The notes: generated by a model not told the origin, from the sequence alone. Shown: positions 42,077-50,928, counted from the stretch's first letter. The stretch is 64,000 nt of DNA from Lachnospiraceae bacterium (GCA_021202465.1 JAJQCZ010000010.1:1-64000); one strand, 5' to 3'. Program-made: numbers and translations.

Positions 42077-42340
42077 GTGGCAAACATCAAATCTGCTAAG
42101 AAAAGAATTCTTGTGGCGCAGAAGAGAGCGGACCGCAACAAGGCGGCGCGCTCCAAAGTGAAGACTTACATCAAGAAGGTGGACGAGGCCATCGCCAGCG
42201 GCGACAAGGCAGCTGCACAGGCCGCTCTCGTACAGGCCACCTCTGTGATCGATAAAGCAACTTCCAAGGGAATCTATCATCGGAACACCTCTTCCCGCAA
42301 GATTTCCCGTCTGGCTCTGGCGATCAACAAGATGGCGTAA
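42077..42340 (+). CDS. rpsT: 30S ribosomal protein S20
   Basis: The 87-residue basic helical protein (VANIKSAKKRILVAQKRADR start, NTSSRKISRLALAINKMA end) is a complete S20, a primary 16S rRNA binder. The GTG at 42077 is chosen because GGAGG lies 8 bases before it; the frame is open to an ATG at 42062 that overlaps this ribosome site. It is a single-gene unit with promoter and terminator. Confidence 0.97.
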   Translation: MANIKSAKKRILVAQKRADRNKAARSKVKTYIKKVDEAIASGDKAAAQAALVQATSVIDKATSKGIYHRNTSSRKISRLALAINKMA

Positions 42341-42393
42341 GGGCAGAGATTAATAAAACCCGTCGTTGACCCGCGATGGGAGAAAGAAAGTGC

Positions 42394-42431
42394 AAATGAC
42401 CGTTCCATGGTGTGGGAACGGTCATTTTTTT
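42394..42431 (+). terminator. Terminator of rpsT, bidirectional
   Basis: AAATGACCGTTCC and GGAACGGTCATTT pair around the 8-base loop ATGGTGTG and are followed by a T run on the plus side. An A-rich stretch on the other side gives T on the minus strand, so it can also end the DUF4230 operon that stops at 42438. Confidence 0.92.
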
Positions 42432-42437
42432 GAAAAA

Positions 42438-43271
42438 TCAATCTATAAATTCCACCTCTACCGTCAGATCCGGAAAATCCGGATTCAGCTCTTTGACCAG
42501 ACTGATCAGAAGATCCTCTGCCGCCTCCTGTGCGCTCCGGTAGAATCTCTGATTCTCATGAATCTCCTGCGTCATCTGCAGCTGTGCGTCCTGGAGCTGC
42601 TCTCTGGCCAGATCTTCGCCGACCTTCGCGGAATTTTTAAAGAGACCCGCGTCATCAAAATACAGGATTTCGACCCCCTCATAATCTATCGCGAATTCGG
42701 AAAGCTCCGGTTCCGGGATCCGGATCAGCACATACTGCCTTTCCTCATCCAGGATGAACTCCGCCGATTTCAGATCCACCGTAAAGACTCCGTCTCCGGG
42801 AACCTCCAGCCATGACACCACATCGTCATCGCTGAAAATGCCTGTCACCGCGCTCAGGATATTGTCAATGAATTCCCCATCTTCTTCCTCGGAAATCACA
42901 TATTCAACATTGCTTACCCTGAGGACTTCAAGCTTTTCTTCCTCCTGCAGCGTCCCAATGCTGATGGACACCTGATTGCTCACATGATGAGAAGCCTCCG
43001 CGGCACTATAGCTCTGATTGTAAAAGACATCATAGACTTCCTGCGCAACCTCATCCTTTTCCGATTCATAGGCATTCATAGCCGCGTCGGCGCCAACCGC
43101 GATGGCGTCCAGAAAACAATATATACTAAAAACAAACAGAACAACACAAACAAGTGGAAGGGCGATCATTCCCCACCTTCTTATCCGAAGATTTTCCTGT
43201 TGCCTGAAAGCCTCCTCCTCGATTTCGGCAGAGGAAGACTGACCGCCGCGGCGGCTAAATATATGGCGCAT
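42438..43271 (-). CDS. Membrane-anchored DUF4230 protein
   Basis: The 277-residue protein has a short cytoplasmic start (MRHIFSRRGGQ), one membrane helix (MIALPLVCVVLFVFSIYCFL, about 36-55) and an outside DUF4230 domain with EVLRVSNVEYVI, VPGDGVFTVDLKSAEFILDE and IRIPEPELSEF. A helical end rich in Gln/Glu follows. The start at 43271 is chosen by its AAGGAG site. It follows a paralogous DUF4230 gene by 11 bases and a lipoprotein gene before that. Function unknown; an envelope role is inferred. Confidence 0.8.
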   Translation of the reverse strand: MRHIFSRRGGQSSSAEIEEEAFRQQENLRIRRWGMIALPLVCVVLFVFSIYCFLDAIAVGADAAMNAYESEKDEVAQEVYDVFYNQSYSAAEASHHVSNQVSISIGTLQEEEKLEVLRVSNVEYVISEEEDGEFIDNILSAVTGIFSDDDVVSWLEVPGDGVFTVDLKSAEFILDEERQYVLIRIPEPELSEFAIDYEGVEILYFDDAGLFKNSAKVGEDLAREQLQDAQLQMTQEIHENQRFYRSAQEAAEDLLISLVKELNPDFPDLTVEVEFID

Positions 43272-43282
43272 ACACTTTCTCC

Positions 43283-44074
43283 TTATTGAAACTCCACATG
43301 TATTTCCTGATCTCCGACACAAACAGCGGACGCCAGCTGCTCAACCCGGGCGATCGCCGAGGATTCTGCATTTTCCATCAGTGAATCATAATTTGCCATG
43401 CTCTCTTTAACCTTCTCTACGGTATTCGTCATGGAATTCAGATAAGCCGTCAGACCATCCTCCGCCGTAACCGTCAGGGAAAAGTTCTGTATTTCCGCCA
43501 GTTTCCTGGTACTGCTCTGATCCAGATACACTTCCAGCGTTGGCTCTGGAATCGTGATATAGATATCGCTGCCATCATCACTGCAGCGAATCTCCGCCTG
43601 GTCCAGATCCACAGTGAACACGGCATCACCGTCTATAACATACAGTCCCTCATAAGCCTCACCAATCTGATTGGCGTTTTTTAAAGTAACACCCGCAATC
43701 AGGACCTCCAGCGTTCCCAGCGATTCCATTGTTTCCCGAATCTCCGCCGTCGTATCCTCTGCACTCAGTCCCTCGGCTTCACCGGCAGCGATCCCCTGTG
43801 AAACGCCTTCCGTGATACCTCTGGCTGACCCAATCGCTGTTCCCACCACTTTGCCGCTCAGGGTTCCGACCGCCTGTCCCATCGTTCCCGCCTGATGATG
43901 CGTATATGCTGCGAAAACACATAACGCAATGAGGAAAAACATCAGGAGAAATATTCTGACCGACGGTCTGCGCTTACTCAATCTGAACGCCCTCTCTCCT
44001 TTTCCCATGGATTCGATCTCTGTCTCTTCCTCAGCGTCCCAGTCTTCCGAGGATTCAATCTCCCATTTTTCCAT
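43283..44074 (-). CDS. Membrane-anchored DUF4230 protein, paralogue
   Basis: The 263-residue protein has an acidic cytoplasmic start, one membrane helix (VRIFLLMFFLIALCVFAAYTH, about 37-57), a Gly/Ala-rich segment (GQAVGTLSGKVVGTAIGSAR) and the DUF4230 pattern: GTLEVLIAGVTLKN, DAVFTVDLDQAEIRC and IYITIPEPTLEVYLD. The start at 44074 is chosen because it lies 4 bases after the upstream stop and follows GGGAGA. It shares domain order with the next gene but little identity, so the duplication is old. Function unknown. Confidence 0.78.
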   Translation of the reverse strand: MEKWEIESSEDWDAEEETEIESMGKGERAFRLSKRRPSVRIFLLMFFLIALCVFAAYTHHQAGTMGQAVGTLSGKVVGTAIGSARGITEGVSQGIAAGEAEGLSAEDTTAEIRETMESLGTLEVLIAGVTLKNANQIGEAYEGLYVIDGDAVFTVDLDQAEIRCSDDGSDIYITIPEPTLEVYLDQSSTRKLAEIQNFSLTVTAEDGLTAYLNSMTNTVEKVKESMANYDSLMENAESSAIARVEQLASAVCVGDQEIHVEFQ

Positions 44075-44078
44075 CGAT

Positions 44079-45524
44079 TCAGTCTCCCTTCTTCCGGATT
44101 GCAAACCAGTCATCCGGATCGATCGTCACCTCATCAGATTCTGTGGGAACCTGTATTGTAACGGTTCTTTCCTTACTCCGGAACAGGTCATGAATCGAAC
44201 CCAGAATCCCCGAAGAATTTTCAGATTCGTCGAAACAGTATTCATCATCTGTTATTGTATAAGTTGCCGTCAGAGTCTGTCCCTCCTGAACCTCAACCGT
44301 CCCTTCGACACTTTCCCCATCCAGCTTATAGGTGCAGGTACCGTAGTCTCCCTCTGTTTCCAGGGTGACCGCAACCACCCGATTGACATTGATGCTTTGC
44401 AGCAGCTCCGAGGCAGCATTTCCCTCATATTCCTGAGCGATCGTAAGCGTGTACCGAAATCCGCCATAGACTGAATCTCTGACGGCCCTGAGATGATGAT
44501 AATCTCCGGAAGTAACCGTGCATTCACCATCCGTTTCGATCACGATTTCATCTCCATAAGCAAGTTTCCTGCCTGTCCAGCTTTTTCCCCTGGAGATTGT
44601 CTGTGCTGATTCGCCATTCACCGTCACGGTTCCCGCCTCATCAAACTTTACTGTCAGAGATAAGTATGGATGAAGCTCTACCTCATAAGAAGACTCTGCT
44701 TCTGCAGGATCCGCCTCCCAGAATTCTACAAAACCAGTGCTGGCCGGGTCCTGCGTGAAAGGAGCCGGAGATGCATCCACATAAAAATAATTCTCTTCAT
44801 CAAAGTCAAATCTGAAAATAAAGGACTCAACCGCGCTGATTTCAGCTGTGTCACTCAGGCATTCTGCATCATTGAGATACCACGTTCCGGCACTGGTGAG
44901 TTCTATTTTCTCTCCATCGTCATTGATATAGTAAACATCCATGGAAAGCTGTCTGCCCGGATATTCTCCCACAGGAAAAATACTCAATTCTGTTCCTGTA
45001 TAATCATCCGGGATATGATAGACCAGGTTGGAAGTCAAATCCTCCTGCACTTCCAGCAGACTGCGGTCTCCTGCACTGTCATACTCAAAGATGCGGTATT
45101 CTGACAGCCCGTATAAATTACTGTTTTCATTCACGCTTACCGCATCCGAAGCATAAATCGTATCGCCCGGGTTCAGATAACAGCTGTCTGTATTGATCTG
45201 ATCTGTGCAGCCCTCATCCGTATAATAAGAAATACGCAAAGATCGATTCTCCGCAAAGGTTACATGAGCAGAGCCTGTCGCTGCCTCTTCTTCGACTTCC
45301 GACTCGGTATACTCCGTCTCCGCATAATACCCTTCCTCATCCAGAACACCCGCCTGACTGTATTCCTCGTATTGCTGATAATCTGCATCTTCCCTGATCC
45401 CGGATTTTTCCAGAAAAACCGACTCCAGAGAATTGTACATAAAAGAATCTATTCTGGAACAACCAGAAAGAAAAAAGAGTAAAAACAGACTCCCCAAAAG
45501 AACGATATATTTCCCCTTACTCAT
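44079..45524 (-). CDS. Uncharacterised lipoprotein
   Basis: The 481-residue protein has a lipoprotein signal ending LFFLSGC (Cys at residue 22), so it is anchored outside on the cytoplasmic membrane. The mature protein begins with a Tyr/Glu-rich acidic stretch (about 40-85) and then consists mostly of beta-rich segments, including repeated Thr/Val-rich units with TVNGESAQTISRGKSW and EGTVEVQEGQTLTATYTI. I recognise no domain. It is upstream of two DUF4230 genes, with 4 bases between, which points to a common envelope complex. Confidence 0.72.
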   Translation of the reverse strand: MSKGKYIVLLGSLFLLFFLSGCSRIDSFMYNSLESVFLEKSGIREDADYQQYEEYSQAGVLDEEGYYAETEYTESEVEEEAATGSAHVTFAENRSLRISYYTDEGCTDQINTDSCYLNPGDTIYASDAVSVNENSNLYGLSEYRIFEYDSAGDRSLLEVQEDLTSNLVYHIPDDYTGTELSIFPVGEYPGRQLSMDVYYINDDGEKIELTSAGTWYLNDAECLSDTAEISAVESFIFRFDFDEENYFYVDASPAPFTQDPASTGFVEFWEADPAEAESSYEVELHPYLSLTVKFDEAGTVTVNGESAQTISRGKSWTGRKLAYGDEIVIETDGECTVTSGDYHHLRAVRDSVYGGFRYTLTIAQEYEGNAASELLQSINVNRVVAVTLETEGDYGTCTYKLDGESVEGTVEVQEGQTLTATYTITDDEYCFDESENSSGILGSIHDLFRSKERTVTIQVPTESDEVTIDPDDWFAIRKKGD

Positions 45525-45566
45525 AGCCTTCTTATCCTGTTGTATTTCAAAAAGTCAAAAGATCTG

Positions 45567-46541
45567 TCATCCAGTAAATTTTACGATCAGCATTTCCGCC
45601 GCCAGAGTATCCCGGAGGTTCCCCTGCTTCACGGCTTCATCAGCTTCCACACAGAGTTCTACATACTCTTCGAGTTCCTCCCGTCGGAAACGGGACGCCT
45701 GCCCGAGATAGCGGGTCACCTGGAAGGGCCGCAGCTTGCAGCGCTGTGCCATCTCGTCCCTCGCAACGCCCCTCTCCCGCAGCTCCTTCACCTGCAGGAT
45801 TCCGCGAAACTGCCGGGCAATGAGAACCATGATTTTCATCGGCGGTTCCCGGAGCATCAGCAGATCGTAGTACAGATCCAGGGCCTTCTTCTGATTACGA
45901 TTGGCAATGGCATCGATCATCTCGAAGATCCGGTCGCCAAGCTGCACGGTCGTGATCGTCTCCACGTCCTGCGTAGTCACGATCTGCCGCTCGCCCACGT
46001 AGCCGATCAGCTTCTCCAGCTCCTGGCGGATGTTCTCCATATCATCCCCGGTTCGCGTAAGGAACTCGTCCACCGTCGCTTCTGTCGCCTTTTTCCCGGC
46101 CTGCGCCAGCCCCCGGGCAGTCCAGCGCTTCAATTCTGCCGGAGTCTGCCGCTTGCATTCGGCCGCATAACCCAGCGCTGCCACCCGTTTATACAGCTTA
46201 TTGCGCCGATCGACGGCCTCTTCGACAAAAACCAGACAGGCGGTCTCCGGCATCTCCGGCAGATAAGCAGCCAATTCCTCCGAACTCTGCTTGAAGAATC
46301 CGCTGTTCTCCACGAGAATCAGGCGGCGGGGTGCGAAGAAGGGCATAGTCTGTGCCATCTCGATGATGGCCCCCGCGTCAGCGTCCTTCCCTTCCATATA
46401 GGTGTAGTTCATGGTGTCTTCGCCCACCACGGCTTCCCGCAGACGACGCTTCAGGGACTGCCGCAGATAGGCTTCCTCCCCGTAGATCAGGTACACCCGC
46501 CGCAGATTACCGCTCTTAATATCCGCATTGATGGTCTTCAC
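45567..46541 (-). CDS. holA: DNA polymerase III delta subunit
   Basis: The 324-residue protein has the HolA pattern: VYLIYGEEAYLRQSLKRRL (near 15-33), PFFAPRRLILVENSGFFK, the AAA+-like middle and the collar domain (REPPMKIMVLIARQFRGILQVKEL). It is the clamp-loader subunit that opens the beta sliding clamp. The start is GTG at 46541 with AGGAGG 9 bases before. holA next to rpsT is the usual Firmicutes order; here three envelope genes lie between. Confidence 0.95.
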   Translation of the reverse strand: MKTINADIKSGNLRRVYLIYGEEAYLRQSLKRRLREAVVGEDTMNYTYMEGKDADAGAIIEMAQTMPFFAPRRLILVENSGFFKQSSEELAAYLPEMPETACLVFVEEAVDRRNKLYKRVAALGYAAECKRQTPAELKRWTARGLAQAGKKATEATVDEFLTRTGDDMENIRQELEKLIGYVGERQIVTTQDVETITTVQLGDRIFEMIDAIANRNQKKALDLYYDLLMLREPPMKIMVLIARQFRGILQVKELRERGVARDEMAQRCKLRPFQVTRYLGQASRFRREELEEYVELCVEADEAVKQGNLRDTLAAEMLIVKFTG

Positions 46542-46619
46542 GGCGGTTCACCTCCTACGTTGTCTCACACCGCTCAATACTGACAGAATCCTCGATACGG
46601 GATTCGTATTTCATTCAAT

Positions 46620-47378
46620 TCAGACCTGCCAGCCCATTCCGTCCTTCGCTTTCAGCGCCGTATAAAGCTCCGCCCCGGCTGCATCCTCATAGGGACCAAC
46701 CCATACCAGCCCGGCGATCCCCATGGTAACAGCGGACAGGATATCCCAGAGGAAAAAAGACAAGTCCAGAACCCAGGCATTCCATTTCTCTCCCCGCATC
46801 ATTTCACGGCTTCGCTCCAGCGCCTCGTGGGCCGTCAGCTCCGGATTGTCCGCCAGAAGATACGGCACCATCCGGTACTCATAGGCTTTCACGATGCCGG
46901 GAATTACAAAAAGCAGGGACCACAGGAAGATATACAGCATCCGCCGGAACATGACGGCGACCACATTCCCGTACTGATAACGGAATCCAAAGAGCAGATC
47001 GCCCAGCTCCCCCCGGCTGTGAATGTTGTGAAGATAGAAGCGGGCCGCGCCCACCTCCAGAACATTTCCCAGAAGAACGGCAAGGGCAACCGCAAAGAAC
47101 GCTCCGGCCAACAGCAGCGGAATCGTCCGCAGCAGATACCAGCCTGCTCCCAGCAGCAGATTCCACAGACGGACAAGCAATGCACCGTCACCTGCATAAT
47201 AATAATATTCTCCCCACCCGAATACGGTATCAAAGCCGGATTCCAAATCGACCTGATATTCCCAGTTCATCCGGCCTGTCGTCAGACCCACGACCAAGCT
47301 CACCAGGATACACATGATCCAATTCTTCTTCACCATCAGTCTGGCGTTGGCCTTTACCTGTGCTCTCGTCCAGTTCAT
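46620..47378 (-). CDS. DUF975 membrane protein
   Basis: The 252-residue protein begins WTRAQVKANARLMVKKNW, typical of DUF975, and has about five or six membrane helices with the conserved FLWSLLFVIPGIVKAYEYRMVPYLLADNPE (split here over two segments near 155-185) and EALERSREMMRGEKWNAWVLDLSFFLWDIL. These proteins are integral membrane proteins of unknown function common in Firmicutes. GAGGGG precedes the ATG. It stands alone between holA and cysE. Confidence 0.85.
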   Translation of the reverse strand: MNWTRAQVKANARLMVKKNWIMCILVSLVVGLTTGRMNWEYQVDLESGFDTVFGWGEYYYYAGDGALLVRLWNLLLGAGWYLLRTIPLLLAGAFFAVALAVLLGNVLEVGAARFYLHNIHSRGELGDLLFGFRYQYGNVVAVMFRRMLYIFLWSLLFVIPGIVKAYEYRMVPYLLADNPELTAHEALERSREMMRGEKWNAWVLDLSFFLWDILSAVTMGIAGLVWVGPYEDAAGAELYTALKAKDGMGWQV

Positions 47379-47438
47379 CGATATCCCCTCTCATATAACG
47401 CCGTCCCCCAACAGCCAGTTCATTGTTTTCTGTGGTTC

Positions 47439-48371
47439 CTACACCAGCTCCCACTGCGGTCCCTTGCCCTTGGGCTCCGGCGCCTTGATCGTCAGCTCCG
47501 GATTCTTCACCGCCACCTTCGTGTACTTGGGAATAGAATGCGTGATGAAAGCGCTGCCGCCGATGATTGATTCCTCACCGATAACCGTGTCGCCTCCCAG
47601 AACCGTCGCCCCGGAATAAATCGTCACGCGGTCCTCGATTGTCGGATGGCGCTTCACGCCGGACAGCTGCTGGCCGCTCCGGGTAGACAGCGCACCCAGA
47701 GTCACGCCCTGATAGAGCTTCACATTGTTGCCAATGGTCGTGGTCTCACCGATGACCACGCCGGTACCGTGGTCGATAAAGAAATACTCCCCGATCGTAG
47801 CGCCCGGATTGATATCGATTCCCGTCGAACCGTGGACATATTCTGACATAATCCGCGGCACCAGCGGCACATTCTGCACATACAGCTCGTGCGCAATACG
47901 ATAAACCAGAATAGCAAAAAAGCCCGGATAGGAAAAGATGATATCCTCCTTGCTCTTAGCCGCCGGATCGCCGTCGAAGCCGGCCTGCACATCCTTCAGC
48001 AGCATCTTCTGAATATACGGAATGCGCCGGAAGAACTTCACACAGATTTCCTCCGCCTCCTGGGAGATCGCTTCCTCGTCCGCCCCGGCCTCGCTCATAT
48101 AAATCATGGCCAGTTCGATCTGGTTCTTCATCTTCCCATAAATCTCCGTCAGACTCTGCCCCACAAAATAATCGCTCAGCTGAGGCTCCATGGTATCCGC
48201 CTGGAAATACCCGGCAAAAAGAATCTTCCGCAGTTCTTCCAGAATCTCGATCACCGTCGCCCGGTTGGGCATCATCCGCCCGTGCTTGCGAATCAGCAGC
48301 TCCTCCGTGCGGTAATTCTCCGAAATCTCCTGTACCACCGCTTCGATGGCGGTTCGTGTATCCTGATTCAT
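47439..48371 (-). CDS. cysE: Serine O-acetyltransferase (EpsC/CysE type)
   Basis: The 310-residue protein has a helical N-terminal half and a left-handed beta-helix of hexapeptide repeats: STGIDINPGATIGEYFFIDH, GTGVVIGETTTIGNNV, LYQGVTLGALS and VTIYSGATVLGGDTVIG. The conserved Asp-His pair (FIDHGTG) is present. It makes O-acetylserine for cysteine synthesis. The length and N-terminal half match the longer EpsC-like type seen in anaerobes. The start at 48371 follows GGGAG by 5 bases. Confidence 0.92.
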   Translation of the reverse strand: MNQDTRTAIEAVVQEISENYRTEELLIRKHGRMMPNRATVIEILEELRKILFAGYFQADTMEPQLSDYFVGQSLTEIYGKMKNQIELAMIYMSEAGADEEAISQEAEEICVKFFRRIPYIQKMLLKDVQAGFDGDPAAKSKEDIIFSYPGFFAILVYRIAHELYVQNVPLVPRIMSEYVHGSTGIDINPGATIGEYFFIDHGTGVVIGETTTIGNNVKLYQGVTLGALSTRSGQQLSGVKRHPTIEDRVTIYSGATVLGGDTVIGEESIIGGSAFITHSIPKYTKVAVKNPELTIKAPEPKGKGPQWELV

Positions 48372-48383
48372 GTCTTCTCCCAT

Positions 48384-48731
48384 TCTTTCATGCCCGCAGG
48401 CAATATGTCTTTATCTTACACTATATTAGGGCTTTTTTCAATCGGTTCCAAAAATCCCTTATTACCATGTACCTCACTCTTTCAACTTTATCTTCGCCGC
48501 ATCTGCTTTACATTTGTCCAGAATATCCTCTGCCCATAATCTCCGTCAGGTAGAGTGGCTGTCTTTTCGCGATGGTCTTGATTACGCTGTCATCACTATA
48601 AATAAAGGTGGCAGTTTTTGAAAATAAGGTTTATAGTTAAGCCATCACCGGGACAACAATCATCCAGGCAAAAAACTGCTATGGATAGTCTATCACATAT
48701 TTAGATATCCAACAAGAATAAGGAACTGACA
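48384..48731. other. Intergenic stretch with coding-like fragments
   Basis: No intact gene is seen in these 348 bases. On the minus strand two short frames look protein-like: DDSVIKTIAKRQPLYLTEI (near 48590-48530) and, in another frame, AEDILDKCKADAAKIKLKE (near 48535-48475). They end with stops and lack a start and ribosome site. They may be remains of a broken gene or chance. No promoter for cysE could be assigned with confidence. Confidence 0.35.
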
Positions 48732-49292
48732 ATGGAAGAACTACATTACCGCGTCATCCGCAGCAACCGAAAAACGATCTCCCTCCAGATCCATGAGGAC
48801 GGCCTTCTTGTCCGCGCACCGCAGCGGATGACAGATTCTGAGATTGCACATTTCGTCAACGATCATCGGGACTGGATTGAGAAAAATACAGAAAAATTGG
48901 CCGAAGAAAGGAAAAACCGGCCGAAAGTGGAGCGGCTTTCCATGGAGGAGATTCAGGCTCTGGCAGATCAGGCCCTGCGGGTCATTCCGGAGCGGGTCCG
49001 CTTCTACGCGCCGCGTGTCGGCGTCACCTATGGCTGCATCACGATCCGTAACCAGAAATCGCGCTGGGGCAGCTGCTCCGCGAAAGGAAATCTGAACTTC
49101 AATTGCCTACTCATGCTGGCGCCGCCGGAGGTCGTAGACGCCGTCGTGGTCCATGAGCTCTGCCACCGGAAAGTGATGAATCACTCTCAGGCATTTTACG
49201 AGGAAGTGCACCGGGTCTATCCGGACTATGATCGCTGGGCTCAGTGGCTGAAAGAAAATGGCGGAGTTCTGCTGAGAAGAATGACAGGCTGA
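48732..49292 (+). CDS. YgjP-like (DUF45/SprT-like) zinc metallopeptidase domain protein
   Basis: The 186-residue protein begins YRVIRSNRKTISLQI, has the WGSCSAKGNLNFN motif (near 116-128) and the zinc site VVHELCHRKVMNHSQAFYEEV (HExxH, third His six residues on, near 140-160). It belongs to the YgjP/DUF45 group of putative cytoplasmic zinc-dependent proteases. Substrate unknown. It is a single plus-strand gene convergent with purA. Confidence 0.88.
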   Translation: MEELHYRVIRSNRKTISLQIHEDGLLVRAPQRMTDSEIAHFVNDHRDWIEKNTEKLAEERKNRPKVERLSMEEIQALADQALRVIPERVRFYAPRVGVTYGCITIRNQKSRWGSCSAKGNLNFNCLLMLAPPEVVDAVVVHELCHRKVMNHSQAFYEEVHRVYPDYDRWAQWLKENGGVLLRRMTG

Positions 49293-49323
49293 GGAGCCCC
49301 TTCATATGCTACAACAACAAACA

Positions 49324-49394
49324 GCCCGCCCGGGGCACCCATGTTTCAGAGGACTGTTTCAGCTGTCCTATGAAACATGGGCACCCGGGCGGGC
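49324..49394 (-). terminator. Long hairpin downstream of purA and the metallopeptidase gene
   Basis: The left arm (49324-49348) and right arm (49371-49394) form an 11 + 11 base-pair stem with a small internal loop: GCCCGCCCGGG and CCCATGTTTCA pair with their complements, and GGAC/GTCC pairs inside. On the minus strand TGTTTGTTGTTG follows. It lies between the convergent genes and can end transcription of purA and perhaps of both. Confidence 0.75.
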
Positions 49395-49471
49395 GTCACT
49401 TTTCTCTCATGAAACGTAGACGCATCAGCGGGCGTCACTTTCGTATGAACCAGAAACTCACCAGCGGGCAT
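49346..49471 (-). CDS. 41-codon frame of VTPA...FH repeats, overlapping the purA stop
   Basis: An ATG overlaps the purA stop codon by one base (TGATG) and opens a 41-codon frame: MPAGEFLVHTK, VTPADASTFHERK, VTPARVPMFHRTAETVL, then stop. The peptide is three units of 11 to 17 residues with a V-T-P-A start and F/L-x-H core. The DNA units are spaced 39 and 36 bases, both multiples of three, so the frame is kept. The frame ends inside the terminator hairpin. It could be a real coupled small protein or an intergenic repeat family that happens to be open. No function known. Confidence 0.4.
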   Translation of the reverse strand: MPAGEFLVHTKVTPADASTFHERKVTPARVPMFHRTAETVL

Positions 49472-50748
49472 CACCCTCTGCGGATGATCTCATCCCGTCC
49501 CGGGCCGTTGGAGACCATGGAAATGTGCACCCCAAGCTCCTTCTCGATGCGTTCAACATACCTGCGACAGTTTTCCGGAAGCTCCTCATACTTCTGAATG
49601 CCCCGGATATCCTGCTTCCAGCCGGGCAGCACCTCCCACACAGGTTTGGCGCGGTTCAGCTTCTCGGAAGCCGGGAAGTCGTGCAGGACTTCGCCGTCCA
49701 CCTCATAGCCCACACAGATCGGGATCTCATCCAGATAACCCAGCGCATCGACAATCGTCAGCACCACCTCGGTAGCTCCCTGCAGACGGCATCCGTAACG
49801 GCTCGCCACGCAGTCGAACCAGCCCACCCGGCGGGGCCGTCCCGTCGTCGCGCCGTACTCGCCCTTATCACCGCCGCGCCGCCGCAGCTCTTCCGCCTCG
49901 TCGCCGAAGATCTCGCTGACGAAGGCGCCGCCGCCCACCGCGCTGGAGTAGGCCTTGACGACAGCCGTAATATTCTGAATCTCGTAGGGAGGGATTCCCG
50001 CACCGACAGCACCGTAGGCCGCCAATGTGGAAGAGGACGTCACCATCGGATAAATCCCGTGATCCGGATCCTTCATGGTTCCCAGCTGCCCCTCCAGCAG
50101 GATGTTTTTCCCGTCACGGAGCGCCTGATTCAGATAGGCGGAGACATCGCAGACATAGGGAGCGATGGCATCCCGGTAGCTGTGAAGCTCCTCTATCAGC
50201 TCCTCCTTCACCAGAAGAGGCTTGTGATACAGATGCTCCAGGAGCACATTCTTCAGCGTGCAGATCTTCTCCACACGGGCTTCCAGCACCTCCTCATTGA
50301 AGAGTTCGCTGACCTGAATGCCGATCTTGGCATATTTATCCGAATAGAAGGGAGCGATGCCCGACTTCGTCGAGCCGAAGGACTGACCTGCCAGCCGTTC
50401 CTCCTCGTAAGCATCCAGCAGAACATGATAAGGCATCAGGATCTGCGCCCGGTCGGATACCAGAATCTTCGGCTTCGGAACGCCCGCGTCCACCAGAGCC
50501 TGCAGCTCCTTAATAAAATAGGGAATGTTCAGCGCCACACCATTGCCAATGATGCTGGTAATATGATCATAAAATACCCCGGAGGGGAGCAGATGCAGGG
50601 AAAATCTTCCGTAGTTATTAATAATCGTATGACCGGCGTTGCTTCCGCCCTGGAAACGGATAACGATATCCGACTCCCTGGCCAGCATATCCGTGATCTT
50701 GCCCTTGCCCTCATCGCCCCAGTTGGCTCCGACGATTGCTCTTACCAT
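49471..50748 (-). CDS. purA: Adenylosuccinate synthetase
   Basis: The 425-residue protein begins VRAIVGANWGDEGKGKITD with the GTP-binding glycine loop. SIIGNGVAL-like IGNGVALN, GSTKSGIAPFYSDKYAKIGI, the GQLGT loop (LLEGQLGTMKDPDHG) and TTGRPRRVGWFD follow. It forms adenylosuccinate from IMP and aspartate with GTP. The GQLGT form of the usual GAQGT motif is characteristic of some clostridial PurA proteins. The start at 50748 follows AGGAGG by 7 bases. It has its own promoter. Confidence 0.96.
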   Translation of the reverse strand: MVRAIVGANWGDEGKGKITDMLARESDIVIRFQGGSNAGHTIINNYGRFSLHLLPSGVFYDHITSIIGNGVALNIPYFIKELQALVDAGVPKPKILVSDRAQILMPYHVLLDAYEEERLAGQSFGSTKSGIAPFYSDKYAKIGIQVSELFNEEVLEARVEKICTLKNVLLEHLYHKPLLVKEELIEELHSYRDAIAPYVCDVSAYLNQALRDGKNILLEGQLGTMKDPDHGIYPMVTSSSTLAAYGAVGAGIPPYEIQNITAVVKAYSSAVGGGAFVSEIFGDEAEELRRRGGDKGEYGATTGRPRRVGWFDCVASRYGCRLQGATEVVLTIVDALGYLDEIPICVGYEVDGEVLHDFPASEKLNRAKPVWEVLPGWKQDIRGIQKYEELPENCRRYVERIEKELGVHISMVSNGPGRDEIIRRG

Positions 50749-50841
50749 GACAAATCCTCCTAAGTTCAACACCCCGCAGGGCATCCTGCAATACACTAGC
50801 GCGGCAAAGCAGGCAGCACAGTCTGCCTCCGCGCAAGGCTA

Positions 50842-50870
50842 ACTATATACGAAACGATAACGAAAATCAA
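50842..50870 (-). promoter_or_regulatory. Promoter of purA
   Basis: TTGATT (50870-50865) and TATAGT (50847-50842) on the minus strand are 17 bases apart. The leader to the ATG at 50748 is about 87 bases. Confidence 0.6.
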
Positions 50871-50871
50871 G

Positions 50872-50927
50872 AGCTTTCTGAAAGGCAGGCTGCGCCGACG
50901 TCAGAAAACCTTCACAAAAGCTCTGTC
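50872..50927 (-). terminator. Hairpin between nth and purA
   Basis: AGAGCTTT/AAAGCTCT outer arms and TTTCTGA/TCAGAAA inner arms can form a two-part stem right after the nth stop. The following minus-strand sequence is TTGATTTTCG, only moderately T-rich and shared with the purA -35 box. A terminator of nth is plausible. Confidence 0.4.
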
Positions 50928-50928
50928 C

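Noticed and set aside
49389-49475. Three direct repeats of about 36-39 bases, CRISPR-like in size
   Set aside because: Only three degenerate units without constant repeats and unique spacers, and no cas genes nearby; they form a coding-like frame instead.
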